Below are positions 36,226 to 47,022 of a stretch of 64,000 bases of DNA, piece after piece (within the stretch, counting starts at the first letter, position 1; every line of letters starts with the position of its first letter). Below the pieces are notes generated by a model, which saw only the letters and a list, made by a program, of their open reading frames with translations, was not told where the DNA came from and did not search any database. The stretch is from NCBI RefSeq assembly GCF_943193195.1, contig NZ_CALPDG010000003.1, positions 124,001 through 188,000 of the forward strand, in the 5' to 3' direction. Source of the DNA: Mediterraneibacter agrestimuris. GTDB taxonomy: Bacteria; Bacillota; Clostridia; Lachnospirales; Lachnospiraceae. A program made the translations under genes and the position numbers.

Positions 36226-36717
36226 ATGAAGAAACGTTTTTTGGCGTTAATGATGTCAGTGGGGATGATTCTGACATTACTGACAGGATGTACGGCAGAT
36301 AAAGATGTGGAAACATCGGGAATTTCATCAGAAGTAACATCAGATGAAAAAGGGGCAAAGAAGGAGGTGGTTCTCAATGAGGTGGCACACTCTATTTTCT
36401 ACGCACCTATGTATGTTGCAATTGAAGAAGGCTATTTTGAAGAAGAAGGAATTGAATTGACATTGGTTTGTGGGTTTGGGGCAGACAAAGTGATGACTGC
36501 GGTTCTCTCTGGAGAGGCAGAAATTGGTTTTATGGGTTCTGAGTCTTCCATTTATACTTATAATGAGGGAGCAAATGATTATGTTGTGAATTTTGCCCAG
36601 CTTACACAACGGGCTGGGAATTTTCTTGTGGCAAAGGAACCTACAGAGGATTTCGCGTGGGAGGATCTGAAAGGAACTACAGTGCTGGGTGGACGAAAAG
36701 GTGTGGTACATATATAA
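36226..36717 (+). pseudogene. ABC transporter substrate-binding lipoprotein, N-terminal half (split by island)
   Basis: The start ATG 36226 follows AGGGAGG. A lipoprotein signal (LTLLTGC) leads into the NMT1/SsuA-like fold: EVAHSIFYAPMYVAIEEGYF, LVCGFGADKVMTAVLSGEAEIGFMGSE. The frame runs normally to GGRKG at 36700, then five foreign codons and a stop. The missing half, starting GGMPQMVFEY, is found in the matching frame at 62143-62718. Joining them gives one continuous protein of about 349 residues. No ABC permease or ATPase gene is visible nearby. The N-terminal half alone lacks the second lobe and cannot bind ligand normally. Confidence 0.9.
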
Positions 36718-36727
36718 ATGTAAATTT
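36690..36727 (+). other. Left attachment junction of the island
   Basis: The crossover is placed at GG 36700-36701. Exactly 16 nt into the island lies ATGTAAATTT (36718-36727), whose inverted copy AAATTTACAT sits 16 nt inside the right junction. Confidence 0.8.
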
Positions 36728-36805
36728 AGAGACTATTGTAATCCTGTGTTATTGGGCGGATAGGATGAATAGTGCGAAAGTCTCTCAGAGCATTGAAATA
36801 AAATA

Positions 36806-37303
36806 GAAAATTATTACGATATATCAAAAGAGGAACCAGACTTCTCCGGCTACTTTAACAAGCTGCCAGAAACATGGGTAATTTTTATTACGGAAAATGA
36901 TGCCATGGAAAAAGGGCTGCCGCTTTATCCAATTGAGCGGTGCTTTTTAGGAACGGGTGAGAAATTTGAGGACGGTTCGCACATATTACATGTTAATGGC
37001 ACTTACCGTGGAGATACGCCAATCGGAAAGTTAATGCATAACTTCTCCTGCACAAATGCGGAGGATATGTATTACGGAATACTGGCAGATAGAGTGCGAT
37101 TTTTCAAAGAGAGTAAGGAGGGTATCGAGATTATGTGCCGGGCTATGGAGGATATGAGAAATCAGACGTTGAAGGAAGGAATGAGAGAAGTTGCGCTTCG
37201 CATGTTGGCGGCAGGCAAATATGCATTAGAGGAAATTGTTAATATTTCAGGACTTTCTCTTGAAGAAGTCAAACAACTGAAAGCTGACCGAAGCGATAGG
37301 TAA
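36806..37303 (+). pseudogene. PD-(D/E)XK nuclease-family transposase (Rpn/PDDEXK_2 type), C-terminal remnant
   Basis: Open frame without a start. The translation (LPETWVIFITENDAMEKGLPLYPIERCF, then DGSHILHVNGTYRG and IGKLMHNFSC) matches the second half of the Rpn-like recombination-promoting nuclease family, followed by its charged C-terminal helices. The N-terminal catalytic part is gone. An internal ATG at 36905 could produce a 132-residue fragment, but no good ribosome site supports it. A terminator follows at 37311. Confidence 0.75.
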
Positions 37304-37310
37304 AGCTAAT

Positions 37311-37350
37311 GAACCGGGAATCTGAAAATAAGGTTCCTGGTTCTGCTTTT
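37311..37350 (+). terminator. Terminator behind the nuclease remnant
   Basis: The 10-bp stem GAACCGGGAA / TTCCTGGTTC is followed by TGCTTTTAAATTTTT. Confidence 0.7.
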
Positions 37351-37399
37351 AAATTTTTCTGGATTGTATTTCTTTTTGGAATTGTGTTTCGTTGAAAAA

Positions 37400-37545
37400 G
37401 GGATGGCCGACATACGGGAAGGCAGGGCAGCAGAAAGAATGAAAAAAAGGTAAAATGACACTGGAGGATATCGCAGATTGTGCTTGGATATTATCTTTTG
37501 ACGAATTAAAGAGGATTGAAGCCGAGATTATACAGTTGCCATAAA
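37400..37545 (+). pseudogene. Second short Rpn-like C-terminal fragment
   Basis: Two short frames (ADIREGRAAERMKKR, then after a shift TLEDIADCAWILSFDELKRIEAE) resemble the C-terminal helical tail of the same nuclease family. Between here and about 38380 I see only palindromes and no further gene. Confidence 0.4.
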
Positions 37546-37874
37546 TATTTTGGTATTAAAAATAGTAGCGTAAAGGCGGACAGGAAAATATCATAATAAA
37601 ATTTGTTATATTTTTTGGCATTCAGTGAAAGCTGGATGCTATTTCTATGTGCGCCCGGTATGGACGCAATCTAGTCGGCGAAGTTTGTAACACGTCTTGG
37701 GTAGTGGAAAGCGTATAGGTAAAGTTTTTGCCAGCTGGGGAAAATAACTTCTAGCGTATATTTTCTCTTCCCTTTCAGAATGTGGGTTTGGCAAAGTTTT
37801 CTGTAAACCACTTGAAATACATTTTGTATGCATAGAATAAGCAGGTTCTATTTTGTATCTGGTGTAATAGGCGC

Positions 37875-37937
37875 AAGGCATCCTATTGGATGCCTTAAAA
37901 CCTTACATACAAGGAGTAGAGCATCCTATTGGATGCT
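37875..37937. repeat. Paired palindromes GCATCCTATTGGATGC
   Basis: AAGGCATCC / GGATGCCTT around TATT (37875-37896) and AGCATCC / GGATGCT around TATT (37920-37937) share the same 16-base centre. They are non-coding, with no T-tract. Confidence 0.7.
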
Positions 37938-38131
37938 ATGTGAAGAAAGATTACAGATTTTTGTGTATCGGCTCATTATAATAGAAATCGGGATGGAATA
38001 TTTATCAATCAAACTATTATTTGCTACAATTAGAGTCTAAATATTCTTTTTAAGAAGTAGGATCAGAAGGATTGTTGTATTGATTCTATCGGAAAAGATC
38101 GATTAATTTGCGGAACAGGTTTTGCAAGCAT

Positions 38132-38170
38132 AGCATTTGGATATCCAAATGCTGTTTGGGAGAATCCCAA
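38132..38170. repeat. Perfect 22-bp palindrome and adjacent hairpin
   Basis: AGCATTTGGAT / ATCCAAATGCT is a perfect palindrome (38132-38153), followed by TTGGGA-GAA-TCCCAA. Its shape (GCAT...ATGC) recalls the pair at 37.9 kb. Confidence 0.65.
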
Positions 38171-38383
38171 GCCCCTTCAAAATTATGATAAGAAAAGACA
38201 TAAAAAGATAAAAAAGAAGCAAGTTAAGAATATATCTATGGAGAGAATATAAAAAGCGTGTTATACTACTTGGGGAAGTATTATAATGAAAACTGGAACA
38301 AAGCTGATTATGATGGGAAAGATGTTATCTTGACAATTTTGGATTAGTCATATAAAAAGATTAGAAAAAAGATTGACTCAAAT

Positions 38384-38590
38384 TTGTGTAAACAAAAAGA
38401 CTTTAAAATTGTTGGTTGTGGTTATATGGAAGTAGTTACGATAACTAATAAACCCATGTCAAAGATGAAAAGAAATGAATCGGTTTTCCCGGATACTATT
38501 TTAAAGATATGTGAGGTATTGAATTGCAACATCAAGGATGTGGTAATAATGTGGTTTTGGAGCAGTGAGGTGTCATATGGCAAATTGTAG
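38384..38590 (+). pseudogene. Cro/C1-type regulator fragment ahead of dptF
   Basis: The translation NKPMSKMKRNESVFPDTILKICEVLNCNIKDVV matches helix 3 to the C-terminus of small single-domain XRE regulators. The first helices are missing and the tail runs on into unrelated residues, overlapping the dptF start. A possible promoter (TTGACA at 38330, TATAAA at 38351, short 15-nt spacer) lies upstream. Probably a relic, though some residual operon role is conceivable. Confidence 0.5.
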
Positions 38591-40298
38591 TTTTTTAGAT
38601 GAATTAAATCGATTAAGAAAATCATCCAGTGACTCTATAGATAATATTGAGAAATTTGATGATTTTAAAAGATATATGCATGTAACAAGGAATGTTGAGG
38701 AGGACTTAAAAGAGATTCTTGTGTCAGTCAATAATTCTGGCAAAAAAACATTAATCCTTCTGTGTGGAAGTGCGGGAGACGGAAAATCTCATTTACTTTC
38801 CTATCTTAAAAATGAAGAAAGAGTGTTAGATGACTATTCAGTGTATAATGATGCTACAGAAAGTAGTGCACCTTCAAAAACTGCCATAGATACATTGAAT
38901 GAGGTGTTGACTGACTTTTCAGATGTGAATATTGCGTCAGAAGGAAAAAATGTTATTTTAGCCATTAATCTCGGTGTGCTAAGTAATTTTATTGAGTCTT
39001 CTTATGGAAAAAATTATCAATTGTTCCTCCAATATGTTGAGAAAAATAATATATTGACAACTGCAGTAAATGATAATGGTTACATAGAAGGTAGCAGTTT
39101 TCAGCATGTTAACTTTTCTGATTATCATATGTATACGCTGTCAGATGCGGGAACAGAACCAGGATATATCTTACGAATTCTGAGTAAGGTTTTTGCAAAA
39201 ACAGGAGAAAATCCTTTTTTTTCAACCTTTCAGAAGTCGTGCCAAACGTGTCCAATTGCACAGAAGTGCCCGGTTAAGCATAATTATGAATTTTTGATGG
39301 ACGAGCAAATTCAGAAATATATTGCAAATTCCTTAGTTGAGGTAACAATTAGGGAAAAAGAGATTCTTACCACCAGAGAAATACAGAATTATATTTATGA
39401 TATTTTGGTGGCACATAAATTTAGCTATAAGATTATTTCAAATGCATCAACTATTACAACTAATTATTTAAAGGAGTATTTAAGGGATATTACGCCGGTC
39501 CTTATGTTTGATTATGTAGATATGTCCCCACTTTTAAATCAATTGGGAAAATATGATCCATTACTAGTGCGTTCAGAAGCGGCTGATGAAATGGCTATTT
39601 TCTACTATGTCTCTTCAGATATTTCATTACAAATAAAGAAAATATTGGAAGATACACCATATGCTGTAGTACTCAATCAACTGGGAACAATTGATAAGTT
39701 GAATGATGACAAGGTATTAAGAGCTCAGATTTTTAATGTATTGGTTCGGATTGAAGCAATAAAAGGGAACATAAAAGGTGATGAAGTATACAATCAATAT
39801 ATTAGAAATCTTTATTATTACAATCTTGGTATGATTCGTAAATTGGCACAACTGTATGATTTGGTAGAAAAGGCTGTAATTCAATGGTGTGGATGTGAAT
39901 CAGGAAATACTATTTGTTTAGATGAATCTCATGAAGGCTTTACATTATATGAAAATATAAAATTTGAACCATATTTAGATGATGTGGATACTAAAAAAAG
40001 TGTCACTATATTAGAGCAGTTTTCTCCATCAATCGTTGTTAAGTTTGAAAGTCAGAGAACAAAGGACATAATCGCACTGGATGTAGACTATTCCTTATAT
40101 AAGTTGCTATATAAACTGAAGCAAGGGTATGTACAAACGGCAGATGATCGAAATAATCACGCTGATTTTATCAGTTTTATTGAGAAAATTTTAAAGACCG
40201 GTTCTGCAAAAGAAAATGTTCTTGTTGTTTCTGAAGATGGACGCAAAGCAAATGTTGAATGCACAAAATTTGGTTATAGATTTAAGGTGGTGAAGTAA
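38577..40298 (+). CDS. dptF: DptF, ATPase of the Dnd-linked restriction module
   Basis: DptF with DptG and DptH degrades or blocks DNA lacking phosphorothioate marks. It has 573 residues from ATG 38577 (AGTGAGG upstream). The Walker A motif LLCGSAGDGKSHLLSYL is near residue 62. A Cys cluster CQTCPIAQKCPVKHNYEF, zinc-binding in appearance, lies near 220. It overlaps dptG by one base (TAATG), showing translational coupling. The assignment uses the N-terminal ATPase, its length and its fixed position before dptG, dptH and dnd genes. Confidence 0.9.
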   Translation: MANCSFLDELNRLRKSSSDSIDNIEKFDDFKRYMHVTRNVEEDLKEILVSVNNSGKKTLILLCGSAGDGKSHLLSYLKNEERVLDDYSVYNDATESSAPSKTAIDTLNEVLTDFSDVNIASEGKNVILAINLGVLSNFIESSYGKNYQLFLQYVEKNNILTTAVNDNGYIEGSSFQHVNFSDYHMYTLSDAGTEPGYILRILSKVFAKTGENPFFSTFQKSCQTCPIAQKCPVKHNYEFLMDEQIQKYIANSLVEVTIREKEILTTREIQNYIYDILVAHKFSYKIISNASTITTNYLKEYLRDITPVLMFDYVDMSPLLNQLGKYDPLLVRSEAADEMAIFYYVSSDISLQIKKILEDTPYAVVLNQLGTIDKLNDDKVLRAQIFNVLVRIEAIKGNIKGDEVYNQYIRNLYYYNLGMIRKLAQLYDLVEKAVIQWCGCESGNTICLDESHEGFTLYENIKFEPYLDDVDTKKSVTILEQFSPSIVVKFESQRTKDIIALDVDYSLYKLLYKLKQGYVQTADDRNNHADFISFIEKILKTGSAKENVLVVSEDGRKANVECTKFGYRFKVVK

Positions 40299-41713
40299 TG
40301 GATTACATCTTTGATGAAGAAAAATTTAATGAGAGTTTTAATGTTAAGCCCGTTAAAGAAAAATCCGCTGATTCACTAAGGCTTTCGCATATACCAGATA
40401 ATAGTTTCAAGTTGTTTCCTTATAAAGCTAGCGGAAAAAGACAGGCTCCGATTGTTACTGAGTTGGAAGAAAGTGTTAGTGGATTTTTTCGGAGAGCTTT
40501 AAATGTTGAATCAGCGGCTATTGACTATGATACACTTTGTGATTTGTTATTAGAAAATCTTGAAATAGATTTACCAGATATCGAATTGTTTAGGGATATA
40601 ATTAGAGAATTCTTTTTTGATGGTACTGATTTTGTAGCTACAAATTTAGGATTATATCCCTATCAGACGAGAACAAATAACAAGAGTGCAGATCGCTTGG
40701 CCTTTTTTTTGTTTTGTATATTGGGGATTGATCAGAGTGATTGTGATGTAATTAAGAAGGCCGCTGATAGATATTCATATAATGTTTTGGAACAAATGGT
40801 AGTGGCGGCTATTAATTCCACAGCATTAGGCGAAAAAGAGCCCGAAAAGAATTATTATTCTGTAGTAACATGTGTGCAAGAGAAGTTTAAGAAAGATTTC
40901 CATTTTATGTTACAGACAGATATGACATCTATTGAAGATTTTTCTAATCTCCTGTCGTTGTATTATTTTTACTATGTATCACAGACGAGTATTGTATTGG
41001 ATAAGTTTTGTGAAGGGAAAAGAGATGAACCAATTAGTATTTATTATGCATTAGATTGGGAAAAGGTAAGTAAGAATCGCAAGTGTTGCTGTGAAGGCTG
41101 GGAAAAGCTTCAAGCAAATATTAATCATATGTTCAGCCATGCAATTACTCTGGAGATTATCAATCAGCATTCGGATTCACATACAATGTATGATTATATA
41201 GCTCTACAGGAATATATTAATCTTCACCCAGAGGAGGATGGTCTCATTTCAAATGAGATTGAAAAAGCGGAAAAGGTATATACATCTACAGTTGGGGACT
41301 ATAAGAAATTTGATCAAATAAAACATACTCAGAGTGGAAGTAAGACAAATGTAGCCATTAAGCATTTGTTTAGATGTGTAGAGGAACAATTTTTAAATAC
41401 GGATAGAAAGAGAGCAAATCAATTTTATAATGAAAAATTTTCAGAATTCTGTAAGGCTAGATGGGTTAAAAATCGGCGGAAGTCTGGATTGGTCCTAAAT
41501 CTTACAGAAAGGGATATTATATTTCTGACAAAAATATCGCTTCGTAATAAAGATAAAATACGATTGAATGATTTATATAAGGAATATGAATATAGAGGTA
41601 TTTTCCTTGATAATTCGTCCAAAGAGCACTTGCAGGAATTTTTTACAAAGTTAAATTTGATTGACAAGAAGAGTGATAGTGGGGATGCACAGTATGTTAA
41701 GAGAATTCTATGA
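40298..41713 (+). CDS. dptG: DptG, restriction component
   Basis: 471 residues, no catalytic motif that I can see; mainly helical and charged, which fits DptG. It is assigned by position between DptF and DptH and by length. The start overlaps the dptF stop by one base and its end overlaps dptH, so the three are produced together. A KCCCEGWEKLQ stretch near residue 265 is cysteine-rich. By itself the sequence would be unrecognisable, so the name leans on context. Confidence 0.82.
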   Translation: MDYIFDEEKFNESFNVKPVKEKSADSLRLSHIPDNSFKLFPYKASGKRQAPIVTELEESVSGFFRRALNVESAAIDYDTLCDLLLENLEIDLPDIELFRDIIREFFFDGTDFVATNLGLYPYQTRTNNKSADRLAFFLFCILGIDQSDCDVIKKAADRYSYNVLEQMVVAAINSTALGEKEPEKNYYSVVTCVQEKFKKDFHFMLQTDMTSIEDFSNLLSLYYFYYVSQTSIVLDKFCEGKRDEPISIYYALDWEKVSKNRKCCCEGWEKLQANINHMFSHAITLEIINQHSDSHTMYDYIALQEYINLHPEEDGLISNEIEKAEKVYTSTVGDYKKFDQIKHTQSGSKTNVAIKHLFRCVEEQFLNTDRKRANQFYNEKFSEFCKARWVKNRRKSGLVLNLTERDIIFLTKISLRNKDKIRLNDLYKEYEYRGIFLDNSSKEHLQEFFTKLNLIDKKSDSGDAQYVKRIL

Positions 41714-44700
41714 TTTTATAGCAAAAAAAATAAATAGCTATTTTCAATCACTATCTGCAGACGGTCTCTTGCAAAAGGGTGAAAGTTTTTGCTTAAAACT
41801 TGATGATGTAGAAACTGTAGAAAACGTGGCTATTGCATTAAAAGAATTGGCTAATGACAACAATGCTATGGGGATTTATGAGTATACGTGTAGGGATGGT
41901 TCTGTTTATCATACATATACTTTAAAAGTAATTAATGGTGAGGTAATTATTGCTGCTCAAATAGAAGGAATGACCAATGATTTCTTATGTGCAACCTTGA
42001 GGAATGCGGCAAACGATGAAGGGAAGCCGTTGCTTATGATTTCGTCTAATCCTATTGATAGTGCCAAGAGTGGCTCCAGAGATATGTGTGCTAATGGCAT
42101 GCCATTTTATGCAGATAATCTGATGAGTGAAATTAGGCGTATGGTCGAAGTTAGTACTCAGTTGACGTTCCTTGAAAAACGGATTTTAGATTTTGAATTG
42201 AAAAGACGTGATGCGGATGTTTTTAGTGATAAAGCATCTTTATATGAATACAGAGACCTTTTATCTATCATGAGTAGCGGTTCTATTGATGATAATAATT
42301 ACGTTGGATTCCGGCTGTTTCCAGTTAACGGAAAGACAGATTATCAGAATTATGGAAAAAGTCAAATTGATAAAGAAATTAAGAATAACCATGATTTGTT
42401 TGAGCGAGTAGACAGAAGCATAAGGTTTGGAAATCTTGAATCGGATTTGTCTGATGATTTTGAAGAGAGTTTTGTTATTCGAATTGAAAAAGAGCGAAAA
42501 AATGATCCAGAAAATTGGAGTAGATTATTTACATATGCAGAGATGCTGGCTGCAATGCAAAAAAAACAGTTTAAGAAGGATAACCCTTTACAGATAAATC
42601 TAGAGAACATTTATGTTTATGGAGATATGCCGCTTAATGTATTGCCTTTAGACGATAAGGTATTGATTCGTAATGACGGAACTATGAAATCAAAGAAAAG
42701 GATAAGAAGCCTTATAGTCTTTAATCCAGACAAATTCTCTGTTATCCATATCCGTTTTGAATGTAATGCCCGTATATTGAATAGTGATATTTCTCAAGAC
42801 GATACGTCATTTGTAAGGGAAGGAAAGAATCTGATATTCAAATTTGAACGCGAAGATATTTCGTTTCATAAGATTGAAATTGGAGATTCGGTTAATAATA
42901 TCACCTATATTTTTAAGATATGTATTATTGATATTTCTGCGGAATATCTTGTTGGGACAATTAAACGTAATTATGTCATAGATTACAAGAAGAATAGAAA
43001 AAATTGTAAAATTAAACTTCTTGGTGTTGGAACTGACTTAACTTTTAATCCGAATGGTTCAGCAAATGTTTCTCAGAAACTGGATGATAATTTACAGTAC
43101 GATTGTCATTATGATGCTAGGCTCCATTTGTATGCGACAGAGGAAGAATTAGCAAACTATGGAAGCGGAATAGTGATTGATATTAATTTTGCAGGGATAT
43201 TAGTTCCGTTTGTACTTTATCCGGACGAAACAAAAAGTAAAGAAATTATTGGCCGTACGATTTTGAGGGATAAGTTTGCATCTAAGAGTAGTTTTGAAAT
43301 TAATTCTGAAGATCATATTTATAAAGATTCACAGGAATATTTTGCTAAAACAAATCTGCTACGGGAATTGCGGTTAGAACAGCATATCATAGAAAATCAT
43401 ATTGAATATGGGAGATGTCGTCAATTCAGAGGGGCGGAGATTGGTAAGATTGAAGAAGTCAAGCTGAAACAGAATTCTGAATTACATGAGGCATATTGTG
43501 CAATGCTGGATGAATTTCAGAAAAATTCAACTGTACCAACATTAGCATATTTGTCGGAAAATCTGCTTGAGTCTGTTAAAAACTTTTTAAATGCTTTTAA
43601 TGCCTTATATGCTGGACTAAAGGACGGAGGAAGTCTTTCTGTAGAACAGGAAAATGCACTTCTTATTGGCTCTCTTTCAGTAGGGAGAAATATAGAAGAA
43701 ATATTATTAACACCGTTTCATCCTTTGAATCTTGCATATCAATTGGAATTGTTAAAAGAAACAGATTTTGAATTTGCAACAGACGTTGTAATTGACCGGT
43801 TAAATTCTATTAATTTACTGCCTTATCTTCAAAGAAACAAGAAAATATATAGGGTGTCGGATCAACTTTTTTCACAGGAATGGAAGTATTACGCTCCCGT
43901 GGAAAATAGAACATATCGAGGTAATCGACGATATGTTCCTAAATTGATTGAAGAGAAGATTACAGAGTTTGTTTTACATTTCAGGTATATTTTTGATGAT
44001 ATAAATAATAAGACGGTACGTCTTAATCTTATAAATATGGGCGATTGTAGAGATGTTTTTGTTGGCGTAGCGCAGTTTTTTATACATTCATTGAATAAAA
44101 CTCCAGATATTGACCGTCTCAAGCGATTTGAAATCCATATTTATACTGATGATCCGGCGTCCAATGCATTTTCGAATATTAAGGAGTATACACGACTGAA
44201 GGAATATTTGTCTGAACTGAAACTCACTATTGCAACTGGAACAGCCATGAATAGTCTAGAGGGTGTATTGTCTAAAAATGTGGAATGTTATTTTCATGTT
44301 GATCAGGGTGATAGATACGAGTATGCGCATATTTCGTTCTATGAGATGGAGTTGGAAATCACTTCTGAAACGGCTACAATGAATCAAATTGAGACAGGGA
44401 TTTCCCTTGGTGGGATTGTGTCTGGTATTCCCTCTAGTAAATATGGGCAAAAATATAGAACCGGGTTTGGAACTAAGTATGCTCCCAAAACAGATGTTGT
44501 TAACTTTGCTGAAAAATATAATGCACTGATTCAGGTTGGGGATACTGGAAATCCATTTTATTCTGGCACAGGTATATCAACTCAGATTGATTCAAAAGCC
44601 GAGGAGAAAATGGATTACATCTATAAGGCATCTAATTGGGTTGTATTCGTTGATCCTAAGGTAGATTTGGATTTCTTCAGCGAGAAGGAAGCAAACAGTG

Positions 44701-47006
44701 ACCTGCTGATTATTCATTATAGTGATCAGTATACTTCTAGTAGTGGATATGATGCTATAACAGTGACTCGTAAATCGCATCAATATTCTAAAGTTATTCA
44801 AGAGTATTTGAAAGAAAAGGGTGTAAATGCTAGTCTAGGTGATGTAGCAAAGATCATTAATCTTTTTAATGCGGTTAATGGGGATTGGCTGCTTCGTTTA
44901 GTTTCATCAAAGAAAATGATTGGTGCAAATAAAGATTCTACCTTTTCGAGAGAGAAGATTAGTATTGTTGCGGCTATTAAGTTTATGCTTGCATTTCTTA
45001 AGCATCCAAATATTGTATGGGTACCTATTTCGCTGGAAGAAATGTTACGTGTTTCTGGTGGAGTTGGATTGTCAACTTCAGAGGGTATATTGTCTTATAA
45101 GAACCTTGGCTTTGAAAAAGGACCGACTAGTGATGACCTGTTGTTTATAGGCTTAAATCATTCGACGGAAAGTGCAAAAATCTATTTGTATCCAATTGAA
45201 GTTAAAACGGGTATAAATGATAATTCTGTCATCACCAAAGCATTTGAACAGGTATCTGCCACTGCTTCTGGATTACACAATGCAATGAATTCGGAAGAAA
45301 AATTCAATAGCACAATTTTATATAAAGTTAATCGTAATTTCTTGATGCAATTACTGGTTACTAGCTGTAAAAAGATGAAAGTGTATCATGTGGATGATAG
45401 TCAAAACTGGGATGTCATTCTGGATCAATTTAGAATGGCGCTTCTAAATGAGCATTACATGATTTCTGACGAGATTAAAGAGCTTCTCGGCAAAGGCGCA
45501 GTGTTATCGTTTAGAAAATCATTAGGCGCAAGAAAAACATCGTTTAAGGAGGATACTATTAACTTTATAGAAATGCCGGATACAGATGAATTTGATTTGA
45601 TTTTGGATTCTGTTGAAGATATTTATAAAGATATTCAGCGGCGGCGAGACAGTGAGTTTTTAATCTTTGAAGAATGTGCAGTTGATGCCTTGACAGGTGA
45701 TACTTCTAAAATAGCTATTACAGAACTGGAGAAAGAAATAGAATTTCCTGAGCAGAAAGAATTGGAAAAAGAAAATCCAGATAATAAGCCTGATCCATCA
45801 GTCCTGGTTGATAAGATAGAGGAAGACAAAACGGATGTAAAGCAAGGAATGAAAATTCTTTTTGGAACTAATCTACAGAATGGTGATCCAATTCTATGGG
45901 AACCAAATGATACGGATATATTATTCCATACCAATACTGGAATTATTGGTACAATGGGGACTGGAAAAACGCAGTTTACTAAGTCGTTGATAACTCAATT
46001 ATATCGTTCTCAAGAGAAAAATGTTGGAGATGAAGAACTGGGAATATTAATCTTTGATTATAAGGGAGACTATAATGAAAGTAAAATGGATTTTGTTGAA
46101 GCTACAAATGCAAAAATATTTAAACCCTATGCATTGCCTATCAATCCACTTGCGATAATTGAAACATCTGTATTCAAACCTCTATTACCAGTGCATACTG
46201 CTAATAATTTTAGGGACACGATTGCTAAAATTTATGGATTAGGACCGAAGCAGAAAGCAATACTGACCAATTGTATCATGAAAACATATGAGGCTAGCGG
46301 CATATATAAAGCTGATGTAAAATCATGGAAAAATGAAGCACCAACATTTGATCAAGTTTACCAAAGATATTTAAATGATGAAGATATCAAAAAAGGAGAT
46401 TCTTTGAGTGCTGCAATGGATGAGTTGGGTGAGTATGAGGTTTTTGAAAAAGTTCCATCAAAAACAAAATCTTTATTTGATGTGTTAAAAGGTGTTGTTG
46501 TTATAGATCTTTCGGGTTATCCGTCAACATTGCAGAATCTGATCATTGCAATAATGTTGGATCTTTTCTATACACAGATGCAATCTGTAGGATCAAGCAA
46601 ATTAGAGGGAAAATATCGTCAATTAACAAAATTTATTTTGGTAGATGAAGCTGATAATTTTATGTCACAGGATTTCCCGTCTCTCAAGAAAATACTGAAA
46701 GAAGGACGTGAATTTGGTGTAGGCACTATCTTATCGACACAGTTTTTAAAACATTTTGCTTCGGGTGAAGATGATTATGCGAAGTATATTTTAACATGGG
46801 TAGTGCATAATGTTGCTGATTTAAAAAATAGTGATGTAGATTTTGTATTTAAAACAGAGGCTAAGAGTGCAGAAAGTCAGTTGCTCTATAATGACATAAA
46901 GAAACTTCAAAAACATAATAGTATAATTAAAATCAGTTCGGAAAAACCTAAATATGTAAAGGATAAAGCTTTTTGGGAGTTATTTAAGGAAATGAAAGAA
47001 GATTGA
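41694..47006 (+). CDS. dptH: DptH, HerA/FtsK-like ATPase of the Dnd restriction module
   Basis: The largest component, 1,770 residues. A long N-terminal region of unknown fold is followed by a C-terminal HerA/VirB4-like motor: Walker A GIIGTMGTGKTQFTKSL near residue 1420, and Walker B FILVDEADNFMSQ near 1650 with a following arginine/sensor stretch STQFLKHFASG. I chose ATG 41694 because GGGG lies 9 nt upstream; the frame is open back to 41661. It overlaps the 3' end of dptG. It should translocate on and help destroy unmodified DNA. Confidence 0.9.
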   Translation: MLREFYDFIAKKINSYFQSLSADGLLQKGESFCLKLDDVETVENVAIALKELANDNNAMGIYEYTCRDGSVYHTYTLKVINGEVIIAAQIEGMTNDFLCATLRNAANDEGKPLLMISSNPIDSAKSGSRDMCANGMPFYADNLMSEIRRMVEVSTQLTFLEKRILDFELKRRDADVFSDKASLYEYRDLLSIMSSGSIDDNNYVGFRLFPVNGKTDYQNYGKSQIDKEIKNNHDLFERVDRSIRFGNLESDLSDDFEESFVIRIEKERKNDPENWSRLFTYAEMLAAMQKKQFKKDNPLQINLENIYVYGDMPLNVLPLDDKVLIRNDGTMKSKKRIRSLIVFNPDKFSVIHIRFECNARILNSDISQDDTSFVREGKNLIFKFEREDISFHKIEIGDSVNNITYIFKICIIDISAEYLVGTIKRNYVIDYKKNRKNCKIKLLGVGTDLTFNPNGSANVSQKLDDNLQYDCHYDARLHLYATEEELANYGSGIVIDINFAGILVPFVLYPDETKSKEIIGRTILRDKFASKSSFEINSEDHIYKDSQEYFAKTNLLRELRLEQHIIENHIEYGRCRQFRGAEIGKIEEVKLKQNSELHEAYCAMLDEFQKNSTVPTLAYLSENLLESVKNFLNAFNALYAGLKDGGSLSVEQENALLIGSLSVGRNIEEILLTPFHPLNLAYQLELLKETDFEFATDVVIDRLNSINLLPYLQRNKKIYRVSDQLFSQEWKYYAPVENRTYRGNRRYVPKLIEEKITEFVLHFRYIFDDINNKTVRLNLINMGDCRDVFVGVAQFFIHSLNKTPDIDRLKRFEIHIYTDDPASNAFSNIKEYTRLKEYLSELKLTIATGTAMNSLEGVLSKNVECYFHVDQGDRYEYAHISFYEMELEITSETATMNQIETGISLGGIVSGIPSSKYGQKYRTGFGTKYAPKTDVVNFAEKYNALIQVGDTGNPFYSGTGISTQIDSKAEEKMDYIYKASNWVVFVDPKVDLDFFSEKEANSDLLIIHYSDQYTSSSGYDAITVTRKSHQYSKVIQEYLKEKGVNASLGDVAKIINLFNAVNGDWLLRLVSSKKMIGANKDSTFSREKISIVAAIKFMLAFLKHPNIVWVPISLEEMLRVSGGVGLSTSEGILSYKNLGFEKGPTSDDLLFIGLNHSTESAKIYLYPIEVKTGINDNSVITKAFEQVSATASGLHNAMNSEEKFNSTILYKVNRNFLMQLLVTSCKKMKVYHVDDSQNWDVILDQFRMALLNEHYMISDEIKELLGKGAVLSFRKSLGARKTSFKEDTINFIEMPDTDEFDLILDSVEDIYKDIQRRRDSEFLIFEECAVDALTGDTSKIAITELEKEIEFPEQKELEKENPDNKPDPSVLVDKIEEDKTDVKQGMKILFGTNLQNGDPILWEPNDTDILFHTNTGIIGTMGTGKTQFTKSLITQLYRSQEKNVGDEELGILIFDYKGDYNESKMDFVEATNAKIFKPYALPINPLAIIETSVFKPLLPVHTANNFRDTIAKIYGLGPKQKAILTNCIMKTYEASGIYKADVKSWKNEAPTFDQVYQRYLNDEDIKKGDSLSAAMDELGEYEVFEKVPSKTKSLFDVLKGVVVIDLSGYPSTLQNLIIAIMLDLFYTQMQSVGSSKLEGKYRQLTKFILVDEADNFMSQDFPSLKKILKEGREFGVGTILSTQFLKHFASGEDDYAKYILTWVVHNVADLKNSDVDFVFKTEAKSAESQLLYNDIKKLQKHNSIIKISSEKPKYVKDKAFWELFKEMKED

Positions 47007-47022
47007 CGACTAAGGATGGTAG

